Shown in pieces: positions 7,455 through 15,610 of a stretch of DNA of 17,091 nucleotides. The stretch's first letter is position 1; the number at the start of each line of letters is the position of its first letter. Location of the stretch: NCBI GenBank assembly GCA_036833805.1, contig DAITPA010000041.1, positions 1 through 17,091 on the forward strand. The letters run 5' to 3'. The position numbers and the translations under genes were made by a program. Under the pieces are notes generated by a model, which was given only the letters and a program-made list of their open reading frames with translations, did not search any database and was not told the origin of the DNA. This DNA comes from PALSA-1196 sp036833805. Its GTDB lineage: Bacteria; Pseudomonadota; Gammaproteobacteria; Steroidobacterales; Steroidobacteraceae.

Positions 7455-8315
7455 TCAAACCGCTGCAGCGCCGCCCACGATCTCGGCAAGTTCCTTGGTG
7501 ATCGCTGCTTGGCGTGCCTTGTTGTAAACCAGCTGCAGCTCACCAATGAGCTCGCTGGCGTTGTCGGATGCTGCGCCCATGGCCACCATGCGCGCAGCCA
7601 TTTCGGATGCCACATTCTCAACTGCGCCGCGATACACCTGCGACTCGATGTAGCGCATCAGGAGGCCATCGAGTATCGCGGCGGCCTCGGGCTCATAGAT
7701 GTAGTCCCAGTGCTCGGCAAGATCGGCTGAATCAAGGGTCTCGACCGGCAGCAGCTGCGCGACGTGCGGCTTCTGCGTCATCGTGTTCACGAATTGGGAG
7801 TTCACGAGAAACAGCCGATCGATCTTTGCCTCACGATAGGCATCGAGCATGACTTTCACGGCGCCGATGAGATTTTGCACGTGCGGCTTATCGCCCAGGC
7901 CCGACACGTTGGCGAGAATCGGCAGGCCCAAACGCCGAAAGAACGCGAGACCCTTGCTGCCGATGAGGCACAGACTCACTTCAGCGCCCTTCTCCTGCCA
8001 CTCGCGCAGCAGCAGCAGGGTCTGTTTGAAGAGATTGGCGTTCAAGCCACCGGCCAAGCCGCGATCGGTCGAGATGACGATCGCGCCGATCGCCTTCGGC
8101 TCCCGCGCCACGAGAAACGGATGCCGGTAGTCGGGGTTTGCCTCGTTCAAATGCCCGATCACCGAGCGGATCTTGTCGGCGTACGGGCGCGCCAGCTTCA
8201 TGCGCTCCTGCGCGCGGCGCATCTTGCTGGTGGCCACCATCTGCATGGCCTTGGTGATCTTCTGAGTGCTCTTCACACTCGCGATCTTGTTGCGGATTTC
8301 CTTGGTGCCCGGCAT
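7455..8315 (-). CDS. atpG: ATP synthase F1 gamma subunit
   Basis: Gamma is the rotating central shaft inside the alpha3beta3 ring. The N-terminal helix MPGTKEIRNKIASVKSTQKI continuing into KAMQMVATSKMRRAQ is a family hallmark, as is the C-terminal helix ASEMAARMVAMGAASDNASE running to the end. The start chosen is ATG 8315, giving 286 residues and the canonical N-terminus. The frame is open for 14 more codons upstream into atpA, but that extension has no family counterpart. The ATG lies 5 bp after the atpA stop without a visible Shine-Dalgarno sequence, so re-initiation after atpA is likely. Confidence 0.97.
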   Translation of the reverse strand: MPGTKEIRNKIASVKSTQKITKAMQMVATSKMRRAQERMKLARPYADKIRSVIGHLNEANPDYRHPFLVAREPKAIGAIVISTDRGLAGGLNANLFKQTLLLLREWQEKGAEVSLCLIGSKGLAFFRRLGLPILANVSGLGDKPHVQNLIGAVKVMLDAYREAKIDRLFLVNSQFVNTMTQKPHVAQLLPVETLDSADLAEHWDYIYEPEAAAILDGLLMRYIESQVYRGAVENVASEMAARMVAMGAASDNASELIGELQLVYNKARQAAITKELAEIVGGAAAV

Positions 8316-8320
8316 GACGT

Positions 8321-9862
8321 TTAGTAGCTGCCCGTTGCGATGAATTCCTCGATGCACTTCTTCATCGCCGCCTCGTTCTCCTTGGTGAGCTTGGGCGTTG
8401 CGTTGATGCCATCGAGCAATGCTGAGTTATTGGATTTTGCGAAGGCCTGCAGGCCCGCCTCGAAGTCCACGATTTTGTTGGGTGGCACGTTGTCCATGAA
8501 GCCGTTGTTGACGGCGAAGATCGATAGCGCCATCTGTGCAACCGACATCGGCGCGTACTGCTTCTGCTTCATGAGTTCGGTGACACGCTGGCCACGCTCG
8601 AGCTGGCGGCGGGTGGCTTCATCAAGATCGGAGGCAAACTGCGAAAACGCGGCCAGCTCGCGATACTGCGCGAGCGCGAGACGAATGCCGCCGCCGAGCT
8701 TCTTGATGATATCGGTCTGTGCCGCGCCGCCGACGCGCGACACCGAAATGCCCGCGTTCATGGCAGGACGCACGCCGGCGTTGAAGAGATCGGTCTCGAG
8801 GAAGATCTGCCCGTCAGTGATCGAGATGACGTTCGTCGGCACGAAGGCCGTGACATCGCCTGCCTGCGTCTCGATGATGGGCAAGCCCGTGAGCGAACCC
8901 GTCTTGCCCTTTACCTTCCCCTTACTGACAAGCTCGATATACTCTTCGTTGACGCGCGCGCTTCTCTCGAGAAGGCGCGAATGCAGATAAAACACGTCCC
9001 CAGGGAACGCCTCACGACCCGGCGGACGGCGCAGGAGGAGCGAGATCTGCCGGTAGGCGACGGCTTGCTTGGAAAGATCGTCATAGATGATGAGCGCATC
9101 TTCACCCTTGTCCATGAAGTACTCGCCCATCGTGCAGCCCGAATAGGCGGAGATGTACTGCATCGCAGGCGGAATGGATGCGGCCGCCGCGACGACGATG
9201 GTGTGCGCCATCGCGCCGTGCTCCTCGAGCTTGCGCACGAGATTCGCGATGGTCGACTGTTTCTGACCGATGGCGACGTAGACGCACTTAATGCCGGAGG
9301 ACTTCTGATTGATGATGGTGTCAACCGCAAGCGCCGTCTTGCCGGTCTGGCGGTCGCCGATGATGAGCTCGCGTTGACCGCGACCGATCGGCACCATGGA
9401 GTCGATCGCCTTATAGCCGGTCTGTACGGGCTGGCTCACTGACTTTCTGTAGATGACCCCTGGCGCCACGCGCTCGATTGGCGAGGTGCGGGTCGCTTTA
9501 ACGGGGCCTTTGCCGTCGAGCGGCACACCGAGCGCATCGACGACGCGCCCCAAAAGCTCAGGCCCCACGGGCACTTCGAGAATGCGCCCGGTCGTTTTCA
9601 CGGTGTCGCCTTCGCGCAGGCCCTTGTATTCGCCCAGCACCACGGCGCCGACCGAGTCCTGCTCGAGGTTCAAGGCAAGACCAAAGATGTTGCCCGGGAA
9701 CTCGAGCATTTCGCCATAGCGCGCATCGGCAAGGCCATGAATGCGGCAGATGCCGTCGGTGACCGAGACGATCGCGCCGACATTGCGCGCCTCGGTTGCG
9801 TCCTTAAAGCCCTCGATCCGCTTCTTGATCAGGTCGCTGATCTCGGTTGCCTTGATGGCCAT
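8321..9862 (-). CDS. atpA: ATP synthase F1 alpha subunit
   Basis: Alpha alternates with beta in the F1 hexamer and carries non-catalytic nucleotide sites. The 513-residue length equals that of the E. coli protein. The P-loop GDRQTGKT is at residues 169-176. DALIIYDDLSKQAVAYRQIS (Walker B region) and GISVSRVGGAAQTDIIKK, which holds the arginine-finger residue, follow. The N-terminus MAIKATEISDLIKKRIEGF binds delta in the family. AGAGGA at 9872-9877 is a plausible ribosome-binding site at 9-nt spacing. It starts 26 bp after the atpH stop. Confidence 0.98.
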   Translation of the reverse strand: MAIKATEISDLIKKRIEGFKDATEARNVGAIVSVTDGICRIHGLADARYGEMLEFPGNIFGLALNLEQDSVGAVVLGEYKGLREGDTVKTTGRILEVPVGPELLGRVVDALGVPLDGKGPVKATRTSPIERVAPGVIYRKSVSQPVQTGYKAIDSMVPIGRGQRELIIGDRQTGKTALAVDTIINQKSSGIKCVYVAIGQKQSTIANLVRKLEEHGAMAHTIVVAAAASIPPAMQYISAYSGCTMGEYFMDKGEDALIIYDDLSKQAVAYRQISLLLRRPPGREAFPGDVFYLHSRLLERSARVNEEYIELVSKGKVKGKTGSLTGLPIIETQAGDVTAFVPTNVISITDGQIFLETDLFNAGVRPAMNAGISVSRVGGAAQTDIIKKLGGGIRLALAQYRELAAFSQFASDLDEATRRQLERGQRVTELMKQKQYAPMSVAQMALSIFAVNNGFMDNVPPNKIVDFEAGLQAFAKSNNSALLDGINATPKLTKENEAAMKKCIEEFIATGSY

Positions 9863-9888
9863 CTCGTTCGATCCTCTTAAATCCGTCG

Positions 9889-10425
9889 CTATGCCGAAAG
9901 CTCGAACGCCATGCGTTCCAGCCGGGTGCGCAGTGAGCCGTCAATGACGAGGTCACCGGCACGAATCACCGCGCCGCCAATCAACGTGGCGTCCACTTCG
10001 TTGTGCAGCCGCACCTCGCGCTTCAATCTGCGGGCGAGCGCTCGGCTCAAAGTTTCCTGCTGTTTGGCATCCAATGCCGTGGCCGCCGTGACCGTTACGT
10101 CGACCACGCCCTCGGCCTCATCCTTCAGCGCATCAAATAGTGTCGCGATCTCAGCAAGTACCGCGAGCCGTCCGTTCTGCGCAAGCGCCAGCACCAGCTC
10201 GTGCCACTCGCCCCCCAACTTGCCGCCGCCGATGTCGATCACGAAATCGGCGAGCTGCTTTGCGGTCACGCGCGGATTGCCGAAGAGGCTCGCGACGCGC
10301 GGATCCGCCACGACCGTGGCTGCGGTGTGCAGCGCATCTGACCAGGCGGGCAGAAAGCCGCGCGCCTGCGCTGCCGCGAACGCCGCGCGTGCGTAGGGCC
10401 GTGCAATGGTCGTCTTGTCGGTCAT
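9889..10425 (-). CDS. atpH: ATP synthase F1 delta subunit
   Basis: Delta joins the top of F1 to the b-subunit stator. The 178-residue protein has the standard N-terminal helical bundle starting ARPYARAAFAAAQARG. The conserved C-terminal block runs from VDVTVTAATALDAKQQ through VRLHNEVDATLIGGAVIRAG to VIDGSLRTRLERM. Its ATG overlaps the atpF stop as ATGA (10422-10425), so its translation is probably coupled to atpF. Confidence 0.95.
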   Translation of the reverse strand: MTDKTTIARPYARAAFAAAQARGFLPAWSDALHTAATVVADPRVASLFGNPRVTAKQLADFVIDIGGGKLGGEWHELVLALAQNGRLAVLAEIATLFDALKDEAEGVVDVTVTAATALDAKQQETLSRALARRLKREVRLHNEVDATLIGGAVIRAGDLVIDGSLRTRLERMAFELSA

Positions 10426-10892
10426 ATCTGCGCCGCGAGCTTGTCGATGAGATCTGCGTGCGTGCGCGCATCAATTTCGCGCTCGAGGAGCTTTGATGCC
10501 GCCTGCACGGCGAGTTGTCCGACATCACGGCGCAGGCTCTCGCGAGCGCGCGTCGACTCGAGTGAGATTTGCTGGTGCGCGGCGGCGACCAGGCGCTCAC
10601 CTTCAGATGTTGCCGTGCCCTTCGCCGCTTCGATGGCTTCGTTGGCGCGCTGCTGTGCCTGATCGATGATCTGATGGCCGCGCTCACGCGCCGCGCGAAT
10701 GATCGCTTCGGCGTCTTGATGCGCCTGCGTCAGCTGCTGCTGACCTTTCTCAGCCGCGGCAAGTCCAAGCGCTATTTTTTTCGAGCGCTCGTCCATGACT
10801 CCAAGAATCTGTGGCCAGATCTTTTTCATCGTGAACCAGGTGAGCACGACGAACACGAGCATCTGCACGATGAGCGTGAGATTAATGTTCAC
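10422..10892 (-). CDS. atpF: ATP synthase Fo b subunit
   Basis: Subunit b is the peripheral stalk: one membrane helix and a long coiled coil that contacts delta and alpha. The 156-residue protein has a single hydrophobic segment at about 5-25 (LTLIVQMLVFVVLTWFTMKK). A long Ala/Gln/Arg-rich helix follows to the end. The start codon is GTG at 10892, supported by AGGAGA at 10898-10903 with 5-nt spacing. The 3' end overlaps atpH by four bases. Confidence 0.95.
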   Translation of the reverse strand: MNINLTLIVQMLVFVVLTWFTMKKIWPQILGVMDERSKKIALGLAAAEKGQQQLTQAHQDAEAIIRAARERGHQIIDQAQQRANEAIEAAKGTATSEGERLVAAAHQQISLESTRARESLRRDVGQLAVQAASKLLEREIDARTHADLIDKLAAQI

Positions 10893-10929
10893 GATCGTCT
10901 CCTAACGACAACCGCCTGTGCTCTGCGCC

Positions 10930-11208
10930 TCAATGCGCCCCCAAAGCGCTTAAGAAGGGATTGGCGAATGTGAAGAAGAGACCGAAGCCGATGCCGATCA
11001 TCGCGACCGCGTCGAGAAGACCTGCAACGATGAACATGCGCACGAGCAGCGCCGGAGCAAGCTCGGGCTGGCGCGCAACGCCTTCCAGAAAGCGGCCGCC
11101 GAGAATGCCGAAGCCGATGGCCGTGCCGAGCGCGCCCAGGCCGAAAATGAGCCCAACGGCTAGGACCGTCATGCTCTGGATTTGTGCGACTTGTGCGATG
11201 TGTTCCAT
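10930..11208 (-). CDS. atpE: ATP synthase Fo c subunit (proteolipid)
   Basis: Subunit c forms the ion-translocating ring in the inner membrane. The 92-residue protein has two membrane helices (about 13-37 and 54-86) joined by the polar loop RQPELAP (46-52). The ion-binding carboxylate is Asp66 in AGLLDAVAMIG. The first helix has the Gly/Ala-rich pattern GALGTAIGFGILGG. The sodium-type pattern (Gln in helix 1 with a Glu-Ser pair in helix 2) is absent, so proton coupling is the likely mode. AGGAGG at 11214-11219 is 5 nt from the ATG and is the strongest ribosome-binding site I noted in the cluster, in line with the high copy number of c. Confidence 0.97.
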   Translation of the reverse strand: MEHIAQVAQIQSMTVLAVGLIFGLGALGTAIGFGILGGRFLEGVARQPELAPALLVRMFIVAGLLDAVAMIGIGFGLFFTFANPFLSALGAH

Positions 11209-11213
11209 TCAAC

Positions 11214-11219
11214 CCTCCT
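11214..11219 (-). promoter_or_regulatory. Perfect Shine-Dalgarno sequence of atpE
   Basis: The minus strand reads AGGAGG followed by 5 nt and ATG. Neighbouring genes have partial (atpF, atpA, atpD) or no visible (atpG, atpH, atpB) Shine-Dalgarno sequences. Subunit c is needed in many more copies than the others, which fits. Confidence 0.8.
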
Positions 11220-11249
11220 AAAGACGAAAACAATTGCGAATGCGGTCAA

Positions 11250-12119
11250 TCAATGTTCTTCATGCTCGCTCGCCTGCGCGAGATAGACGATGGTGAGCAT
11301 GGCGAAAATAAATGCTTGCAGCGTGATGATGAGCAAATGGAATCCGGCCCATGCAATGCCGAGTACAATTTGTATGACGACGCCGAGCCAACCGCCAACC
11401 GTGACGAGCCCACCGAAGCTGCTCGACAAGGTGAAAAGCGCGATGAGAAGAAAAATCATTTCGCCGGCATAGAGATTGCCGAAGAGCCGCAGCGACAGCG
11501 AAATCGGCTTCGCGACCGTTTCGACGATGCCAAGCAAAAGGTTAAAGGGCATGAGCCACGGGCCGAAGGGATGCAGCAGCAGCGACTTCAAATAGCCGCC
11601 GGCGCCCTTCATCTTGATATTGTAATAGATGATCAGTGCGAGCACGGTGAGTGAGAGACCAAAAGTGACGTTGACGTCGGTACTGGGCACGACCTTTAGG
11701 TGCGTAAAGCCCGCGCCGCGCGCCACCGTGGGCAGGAGATCGACCGGAACGAGGTCCATGAAGTTGAAGAGAAACACCCAGCAAAAGATGGTGAGTCCGA
11801 GCGGCGCGATCAGACGGCTCGTGCCCTGAAAGGTGTCCTTCACCTGCGCATCAGTCAATTCAACGATGAGTTCAATGAAGTTCTGGAACTTGGTGGGGAT
11901 TACGCCCGCGCCGCCTTTGGTCGCCCGTCGCGCCGCGATGTAGAAGGCGCCGCCAAAGAGGACTGCGAGCAGCACGGAGAAGAACACACTGTCCCAATGG
12001 ATGACTGAGAAGTCGACGATGCCGTGCGCCTCCTTGTTCGACAGGAAGCCCAAGTGGTGCACGATGTACTCGTTGGCACTCGGCGTTTCCTGCGCGGCAT
12101 GTTGCAGAGCCATATCCAT
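11250..12119 (-). CDS. atpB: ATP synthase Fo a subunit
   Basis: Subunit a provides the proton half-channels next to the c-ring. The protein has 289 residues with several hydrophobic segments (about 43-63, 104-125, 150-167, 191-209, 220-240 and 245-280). The essential arginine is Arg211 in SLSLRLFGNLYAGEM, preceded by the conserved PFNLLLGIVETVAKPIS. The C-terminal helix has AWAGFHLLIITLQAFIFAML. A second ATG two codons in (Met3, 12113) could also serve; neither has a good Shine-Dalgarno sequence. The gene lies 25 bp after atpI and 41 bp before atpE. Confidence 0.97.
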   Translation of the reverse strand: MDMALQHAAQETPSANEYIVHHLGFLSNKEAHGIVDFSVIHWDSVFFSVLLAVLFGGAFYIAARRATKGGAGVIPTKFQNFIELIVELTDAQVKDTFQGTSRLIAPLGLTIFCWVFLFNFMDLVPVDLLPTVARGAGFTHLKVVPSTDVNVTFGLSLTVLALIIYYNIKMKGAGGYLKSLLLHPFGPWLMPFNLLLGIVETVAKPISLSLRLFGNLYAGEMIFLLIALFTLSSSFGGLVTVGGWLGVVIQIVLGIAWAGFHLLIITLQAFIFAMLTIVYLAQASEHEEH

Positions 12120-12144
12120 TATCTAAGGAGTCTTTGACCCGATT

Positions 12145-12588
12145 TCAATCGTTGCGCTCGCGCGCTACAGCCCGTGCGCCGAAGCTTGGCAGTGCACTCG
12201 CAAGTGCCAACCAGTAAACGAAGAAGGTCGCGACGTACGCTGCGAACAGCGCCGCGGGTGAGACCTTCAGCAACTTCAAAACGACCACGAACAACACAAC
12301 CACGAGGCCAAGCTTGAGCGCCTCGCCGACGAGGAACGCGCGCATCGCATGTGGCGCATCCGCGCCCGCGCGAGCGCCGAAGCTCACGAGACTCATGGCA
12401 AGACTTGCGACGGTGCCGATTCCTCCCCCGAGGAGCGCGGAACGCGCACCGGCAGCGCCGGCAAGCGCCCAAAACAGGACCCCTGCGATGATCGTTATCA
12501 CCGCTTGGCCAGCGACGACGCGTAAGGCGAAGCGCCGTGCTCTGGGCAGGTCGATCGCCACCTCGTTTGCCCACGCGGACGACAACAA
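12145..12588 (-). CDS. atpI: ATP synthase subunit I (AtpI)
   Basis: AtpI is a small membrane protein encoded at the head of many atp operons; it is reported to assist c-ring assembly or magnesium supply and is not part of the final enzyme. The 147-residue protein has four hydrophobic segments (about 25-46, 50-69, 87-106 and 109-132). The family features AQ early in the first helix, GGGIGTVASL in the second and FLVGEALKLGLVVVLF in the third are present. The start is TTG 12588, supported by GAGGAG at 12595-12600 with 6-nt spacing; a second TTG follows immediately. A longer reading frame over the same bases has a basic, non-membrane composition and is a shadow. Confidence 0.87.
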   Translation of the reverse strand: MLSSAWANEVAIDLPRARRFALRVVAGQAVITIIAGVLFWALAGAAGARSALLGGGIGTVASLAMSLVSFGARAGADAPHAMRAFLVGEALKLGLVVVLFVVVLKLLKVSPAALFAAYVATFFVYWLALASALPSFGARAVARERND

Positions 12589-12609
12589 AAGCCACTCCTC
12601 GAACCGGTG

Positions 12610-12663
12610 AAGCGATGGAAGTGACTTCGCTTTTACTTATGCCCGGACAAACACTTATGCCCG
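12610..12663 (-). repeat. atp operon leader: tandem 11-bp repeats and an inverted repeat
   Basis: On the minus strand CGGGCATAAGT occurs twice (12653-12663 and 12635-12645) with an 18-bp period. Just downstream the arms AAGCGA and TCGCTT (12627-12632 and 12610-12615) form a 6-bp inverted repeat around an inner GAAGT-n-ACTTC palindrome (12618-12628). The inverted repeat ends 9 nt before the atpI ribosome-binding site. These lie in the 118-bp gap between parB and atpI and could be operator or leader-RNA elements; no known motif is recognised. Confidence 0.55.
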
Positions 12664-12680
12664 CGACGCGAAGCCGCGGA

Positions 12681-12686
12681 ATTATA
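12681..12686 (-). promoter_or_regulatory. Candidate -10 element of the atp operon promoter
   Basis: The minus strand has a perfect TATAAT, about 92 nt upstream of the atpI TTG. A convincing -35 hexamer at the right distance is lacking. The 10-bp palindrome AGAGGCCTCT (12688-12697) takes up most of the spacer and could bind an activator or repressor. The location in the gap ahead of the operon supports it. Confidence 0.4.
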
Positions 12687-12706
12687 GAGAGGCCTCTACA
12701 AAAAGG

Positions 12707-13618
12707 CTACTGAATATGGGCCAAAATACCGTCCAGCTCATCGAGACTGTGGTAGCTGATAACGAGTTTTCCGCGGCCTGAGGCGGCGTGCTGAATGACA
12801 ACCGATGCGCCGAGCTTCTCCGCCACATCCTGGGCGAGCTTGTCGACATTCGGGTCGGCGGGCGCCTCATGCGGTGCGCGCCCCGCAGCCGCCGGACGCT
12901 GCAGGCGCCGCACCAGAGCTTCGGTCTCGCGCACCGAAATTCCCTTTTTCGCAATGAGCGCAGCGACTTCGGTTTGCTGACGGCGGTTCGCAAGGCCCAA
13001 CAGGGCGCGCGCGTGCCCCATCTCAAGCTCACGCTTATCGACGAGCTGACACACCTCGTTCGGCAGCTCCAAAAGCCTGAGAAGGTTGCTGACCGCGGCC
13101 CGCGAGCGACCGACAGCCTCGGCAGCCTGCAGGTGGGTCATCTGAAACTCCGTGATGAGGCGCGATAGCGCTCGGGCCTCCTCGAGAGGATTTAGGTTCT
13201 CGCGCTGAATGTTCTCGATCAGCGCGACCGCGATCGCCGCCTCGTCGGGAATCTGACGAATGACGGCCGCAATCTCCGTCAAGCCCGCAAGCTGTGCCGC
13301 GCGCCAACGGCGTTCGCCAGCGATGATCTCGTAGCGCTGCGGCTCGCCGGGCGTGGGAACATCGACAGGACGGACGACGATCGGCTGTATGACCCCCTGG
13401 ACGCGGATGGAATTGGCGAGCTCCTCGAGGGTCTCTTGCCGCAAGTCGATGCGTGGCTGGTAGCGGCCGCGCTGCAAGAGGTCGAGCGGAAGCTTGGCCA
13501 ATTCTTCGCCCTTTGAAGCGGCCGGGGCCTCGGTCGCTTGCGGCGGCGCGTGTCGGGCCGCGCTCTGCCCCAGAAGGTCCGCAAGTCCTCGGCCAAGAGT
13601 GGGTCGCTTCTGGATCAT
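12707..13618 (-). CDS. parB: Chromosome partitioning protein ParB (CTP-dependent DNA clamp)
   Basis: ParB binds parS sites near the origin, loads as a CTP-dependent sliding clamp and works with ParA in segregation. The 303-residue protein begins with the typical ParA-contacting stretch KRPTLGRGLADLLG. The ParB/Srx CTP-binding domain shows PRIDLRQETLEELANSI, GERRWRAA (101-108) and ENIQRENLNPLEEA (135-148). A helix-turn-helix lies near 163-186 (LQAAEAVGRSRAAVSNLLRL). The C-terminal ~45 residues are the dimerisation domain. The ATG is 10 bp after the parA stop without a visible Shine-Dalgarno sequence. No parS site was seen in the window. Confidence 0.96.
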   Translation of the reverse strand: MIQKRPTLGRGLADLLGQSAARHAPPQATEAPAASKGEELAKLPLDLLQRGRYQPRIDLRQETLEELANSIRVQGVIQPIVVRPVDVPTPGEPQRYEIIAGERRWRAAQLAGLTEIAAVIRQIPDEAAIAVALIENIQRENLNPLEEARALSRLITEFQMTHLQAAEAVGRSRAAVSNLLRLLELPNEVCQLVDKRELEMGHARALLGLANRRQQTEVAALIAKKGISVRETEALVRRLQRPAAAGRAPHEAPADPNVDKLAQDVAEKLGASVVIQHAASGRGKLVISYHSLDELDGILAHIQ

Positions 13619-13628
13619 AGGCGCCGGA

Positions 13629-14432
13629 TCATAACGAATCGGCCTCGTGCGTACGTCCGGCTTCTTCCTCCTCGCGGCGGATCATCTCTCCCGCGAGCGC
13701 AAGATAGGCAAGGGCGCCGCGCGAGTCCTTGTCATGGAACAGCACCGGCACTCCGAACGAAGGGGCTTCCGCCAAGCGGATGTTGCGCGGAATGATCGTG
13801 CGAAAGACTTTGTCGCCGAAGTGCATGAGAAGCTGCGCGGAGACCTCGGTCGCAAGGTTATTGCGGGGATCGAACATGGTGCGCAGGATACCTTCGATGG
13901 CAAGCTCGGGATTCGCAGCATCCTTGATCTGCTCGATCGTAGACAAGAGCGCGGTCAGGCCCTCGAGGGCGTAATACTCGCACTGCATCGGTATCAGCAC
14001 GCTGTCCGCGGCCACAAGCGCGTTCACCGTGAGCATGTTGAGTGCGGGCGGGGAGTCGATGACGATGACGTCGAAGGTATAGCGCACGCACGCCATTGCC
14101 GTGCGTAATTTTATCTCGCGCCCGGCGGGCAGCGTCAGCAGGCGCACTTCGGCGGCGGTCAGATCCTGATTCGCCGGCAGCAGCATGAAGTCTGCAGGAT
14201 CGATCTTGATGAGCGCCGACTCGATTGCCGCCTCGCCCAACAGAACTTCGAGCGCGCTACGCGCAAGTTGCGATTTGTTGACGCCGCAGCCCATCGTGGC
14301 GTTGCCCTGCGGATCAAGATCGATGAGCAGTACACGCCGTTTGGTCGCAGCGAGCGACGCCGCAAGATTAACCGCGGTGGTCGTCTTGCCGACGCCGCCC
14401 TTCTGGTTCGCAATGGCAATCACGCGCTTCAT
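13629..14432 (-). CDS. parA: Chromosome partitioning ATPase ParA/Soj
   Basis: ParA is a deviant-Walker ATPase that binds DNA non-specifically as an ATP dimer and is released by ParB. The deviant Walker A KGGVGKTT is at residues 11-18. The switch region DLDPQGNAT is at 38-46, and the Walker B-like VIVIDSPPALNML ends near 133. The 267-residue length and lack of an N-terminal helix-turn-helix mark it as the chromosomal Soj type, not a large plasmid ParA. It precedes parB by 10 bp. The upstream neighbour is ldh, ending 48 bp before it, not rsmG as in most genomes. Confidence 0.96.
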   Translation of the reverse strand: MKRVIAIANQKGGVGKTTTAVNLAASLAATKRRVLLIDLDPQGNATMGCGVNKSQLARSALEVLLGEAAIESALIKIDPADFMLLPANQDLTAAEVRLLTLPAGREIKLRTAMACVRYTFDVIVIDSPPALNMLTVNALVAADSVLIPMQCEYYALEGLTALLSTIEQIKDAANPELAIEGILRTMFDPRNNLATEVSAQLLMHFGDKVFRTIIPRNIRLAEAPSFGVPVLFHDKDSRGALAYLALAGEMIRREEEEAGRTHEADSL

Positions 14433-14480
14433 ATCGCGACAGTCTACTGCACTGCCGCTGCGCGGTTTTAAGTCGCGCGC

Positions 14481-15545
14481 TTAGGCGACGAGTCGCCTCT
14501 GTGCAACCTCGATGCGAGCGCGTGCGAGCTCATCCGCGACTTGATTCGTCGGTCGATTCTCGCGGCGCGAGCGCTCGAAGATGTCGGCGAGGCGCGCCGG
14601 AATCAGCGCAATCGCAGCGCTCACCTGAGATTCGCTCGAAGCGCCGTAGTACTCGTGGAAGACATTGATGATGCCGCCCGCGTTGATCACATAGTCCGGC
14701 GCGTACAGCACGCCTGCCGCGTGCAGCGCAGCCCCGTCGCGATCGAGGGCGAGCTGATTGTTGGCGGCGCCCGCAATGACTTTTGCCTTCAGCCGAGGAA
14801 TGGATTGCGCGTTCAAAATGGCGCCGAGCGCGCAGGGGGCGAAAATCTCGGCCTCCTGCGTAAGGATTTTCTCGATCGCGACCGGGATCGCGCCGAACTC
14901 GTCGGCCGCGCGCTCGGTCGCAGCCGCGCGCACGTCGGCGACGTACAGCCGTGCGCCCTCGGCGGCGAGATACTGCGCAAGGCGATAGCCGACGCCGCCG
15001 ATGCCTTGCACGGCAACGCTCACGTCCTGCAGGTCAGCCCGGCCGAGGCGAAATTTAGCGGCGGCCTTTAACCCCAGATATACGCCGAGTGCGGTCTTGG
15101 GGCCCGGATCACCACCGACGTCACCGGCGTGACGGGCAAGTCCGCTCACGTAGCGCGTCCGCCGCGCGACGCTTTCCATGTCCGCAGTCGTGGTGCCGAG
15201 GTCTTCTGCCGTGATGTAGCGGCCGCCGAGCGAGTCGACGAAGCGGCCGAAAGCCTCGAAGAGTTCCGGCGTCTTTGGCCGCTTGGGGTCGGCGATGATC
15301 ACAGCCTTGCCGCCGCCGAACGCCAGTCCCGCCATTGCATTTTTGTAGCTCATGCCGCGCGCCAGGCGCAGCACATCGGTCAGCGCTTCGTTGCACGAGC
15401 CATACGACCACATGCGGCAACCGCCTGCAGCGGGCCCGAGCGCGGTTGAATGAATGGCCACGATGGCGCGCAGATTCGTGCCGGGATCCTGGTGGAAAAC
15501 CACCTCTTCGTGGCGATCGAATTCAGGCATTTCAAAGACGCTCAT
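14481..15545 (-). CDS. ldh: Leucine dehydrogenase-type amino acid dehydrogenase (Glu/Leu/Phe/Val family)
   Basis: The family deaminates branched-chain (or aromatic) L-amino acids oxidatively with NAD+. Numbering from ATG 15545 (354 residues), the substrate lysine Lys68 in MSYKNA, the catalytic Lys80 in GLAFGGGK and Asp115 in ITAEDLGTT fall at the positions known for Bacillus leucine dehydrogenase. The Rossmann domain has VQGIGGVGYRLA near 179-190, and an Asp in YVADV suits NAD+. FAPCALGAILN, VIAGAANNQL and YAPDYVINAGGIIN follow. An in-frame TTG two codons upstream is rejected because GAGGGAG (15553-15559) is spaced 7 nt from the ATG. Position 40, Leu in Bacillus, is Ala here, so the preferred substrate may differ. 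The gene is divergent from an Lrp-type regulator that probably controls it. Confidence 0.9.
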   Translation of the reverse strand: MSVFEMPEFDRHEEVVFHQDPGTNLRAIVAIHSTALGPAAGGCRMWSYGSCNEALTDVLRLARGMSYKNAMAGLAFGGGKAVIIADPKRPKTPELFEAFGRFVDSLGGRYITAEDLGTTTADMESVARRTRYVSGLARHAGDVGGDPGPKTALGVYLGLKAAAKFRLGRADLQDVSVAVQGIGGVGYRLAQYLAAEGARLYVADVRAAATERAADEFGAIPVAIEKILTQEAEIFAPCALGAILNAQSIPRLKAKVIAGAANNQLALDRDGAALHAAGVLYAPDYVINAGGIINVFHEYYGASSESQVSAAIALIPARLADIFERSRRENRPTNQVADELARARIEVAQRRLVA

Positions 15546-15610
15546 AACCAAGCTCCCTCGGCCCTGCCGATCTTCTGTGACGAGACTACTCTGAAAGGTG
15601 CGCAGAAAGT

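Noticed and set aside
6025..7527. 500-codon open frame on the plus strand opposite atpD
   Set aside because: It is fully antisense to a well-supported atpD, has no recognisable domain, and is His/Arg/Asp-rich as expected of the reverse complement of GC-rich coding DNA.
12124..12131. TAAGGAGT on the plus strand resembling a Shine-Dalgarno sequence
   Set aside because: No plus-strand gene follows; it lies in the atpI-atpB junction, which is transcribed from the minus strand.
12119..12595. 158-codon minus-strand frame over atpI
   Set aside because: It is Arg/Gly/Cys-rich without membrane segments, whereas the other frame gives a four-helix AtpI with a strong ribosome-binding site.
14433..14480. 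Terminator or promoter between ldh and parA
   Set aside because: A short GCGCG/CGCGC pairing around TTAAAA is too weak for either call; no clear -35/-10 pair or U-tract was seen.
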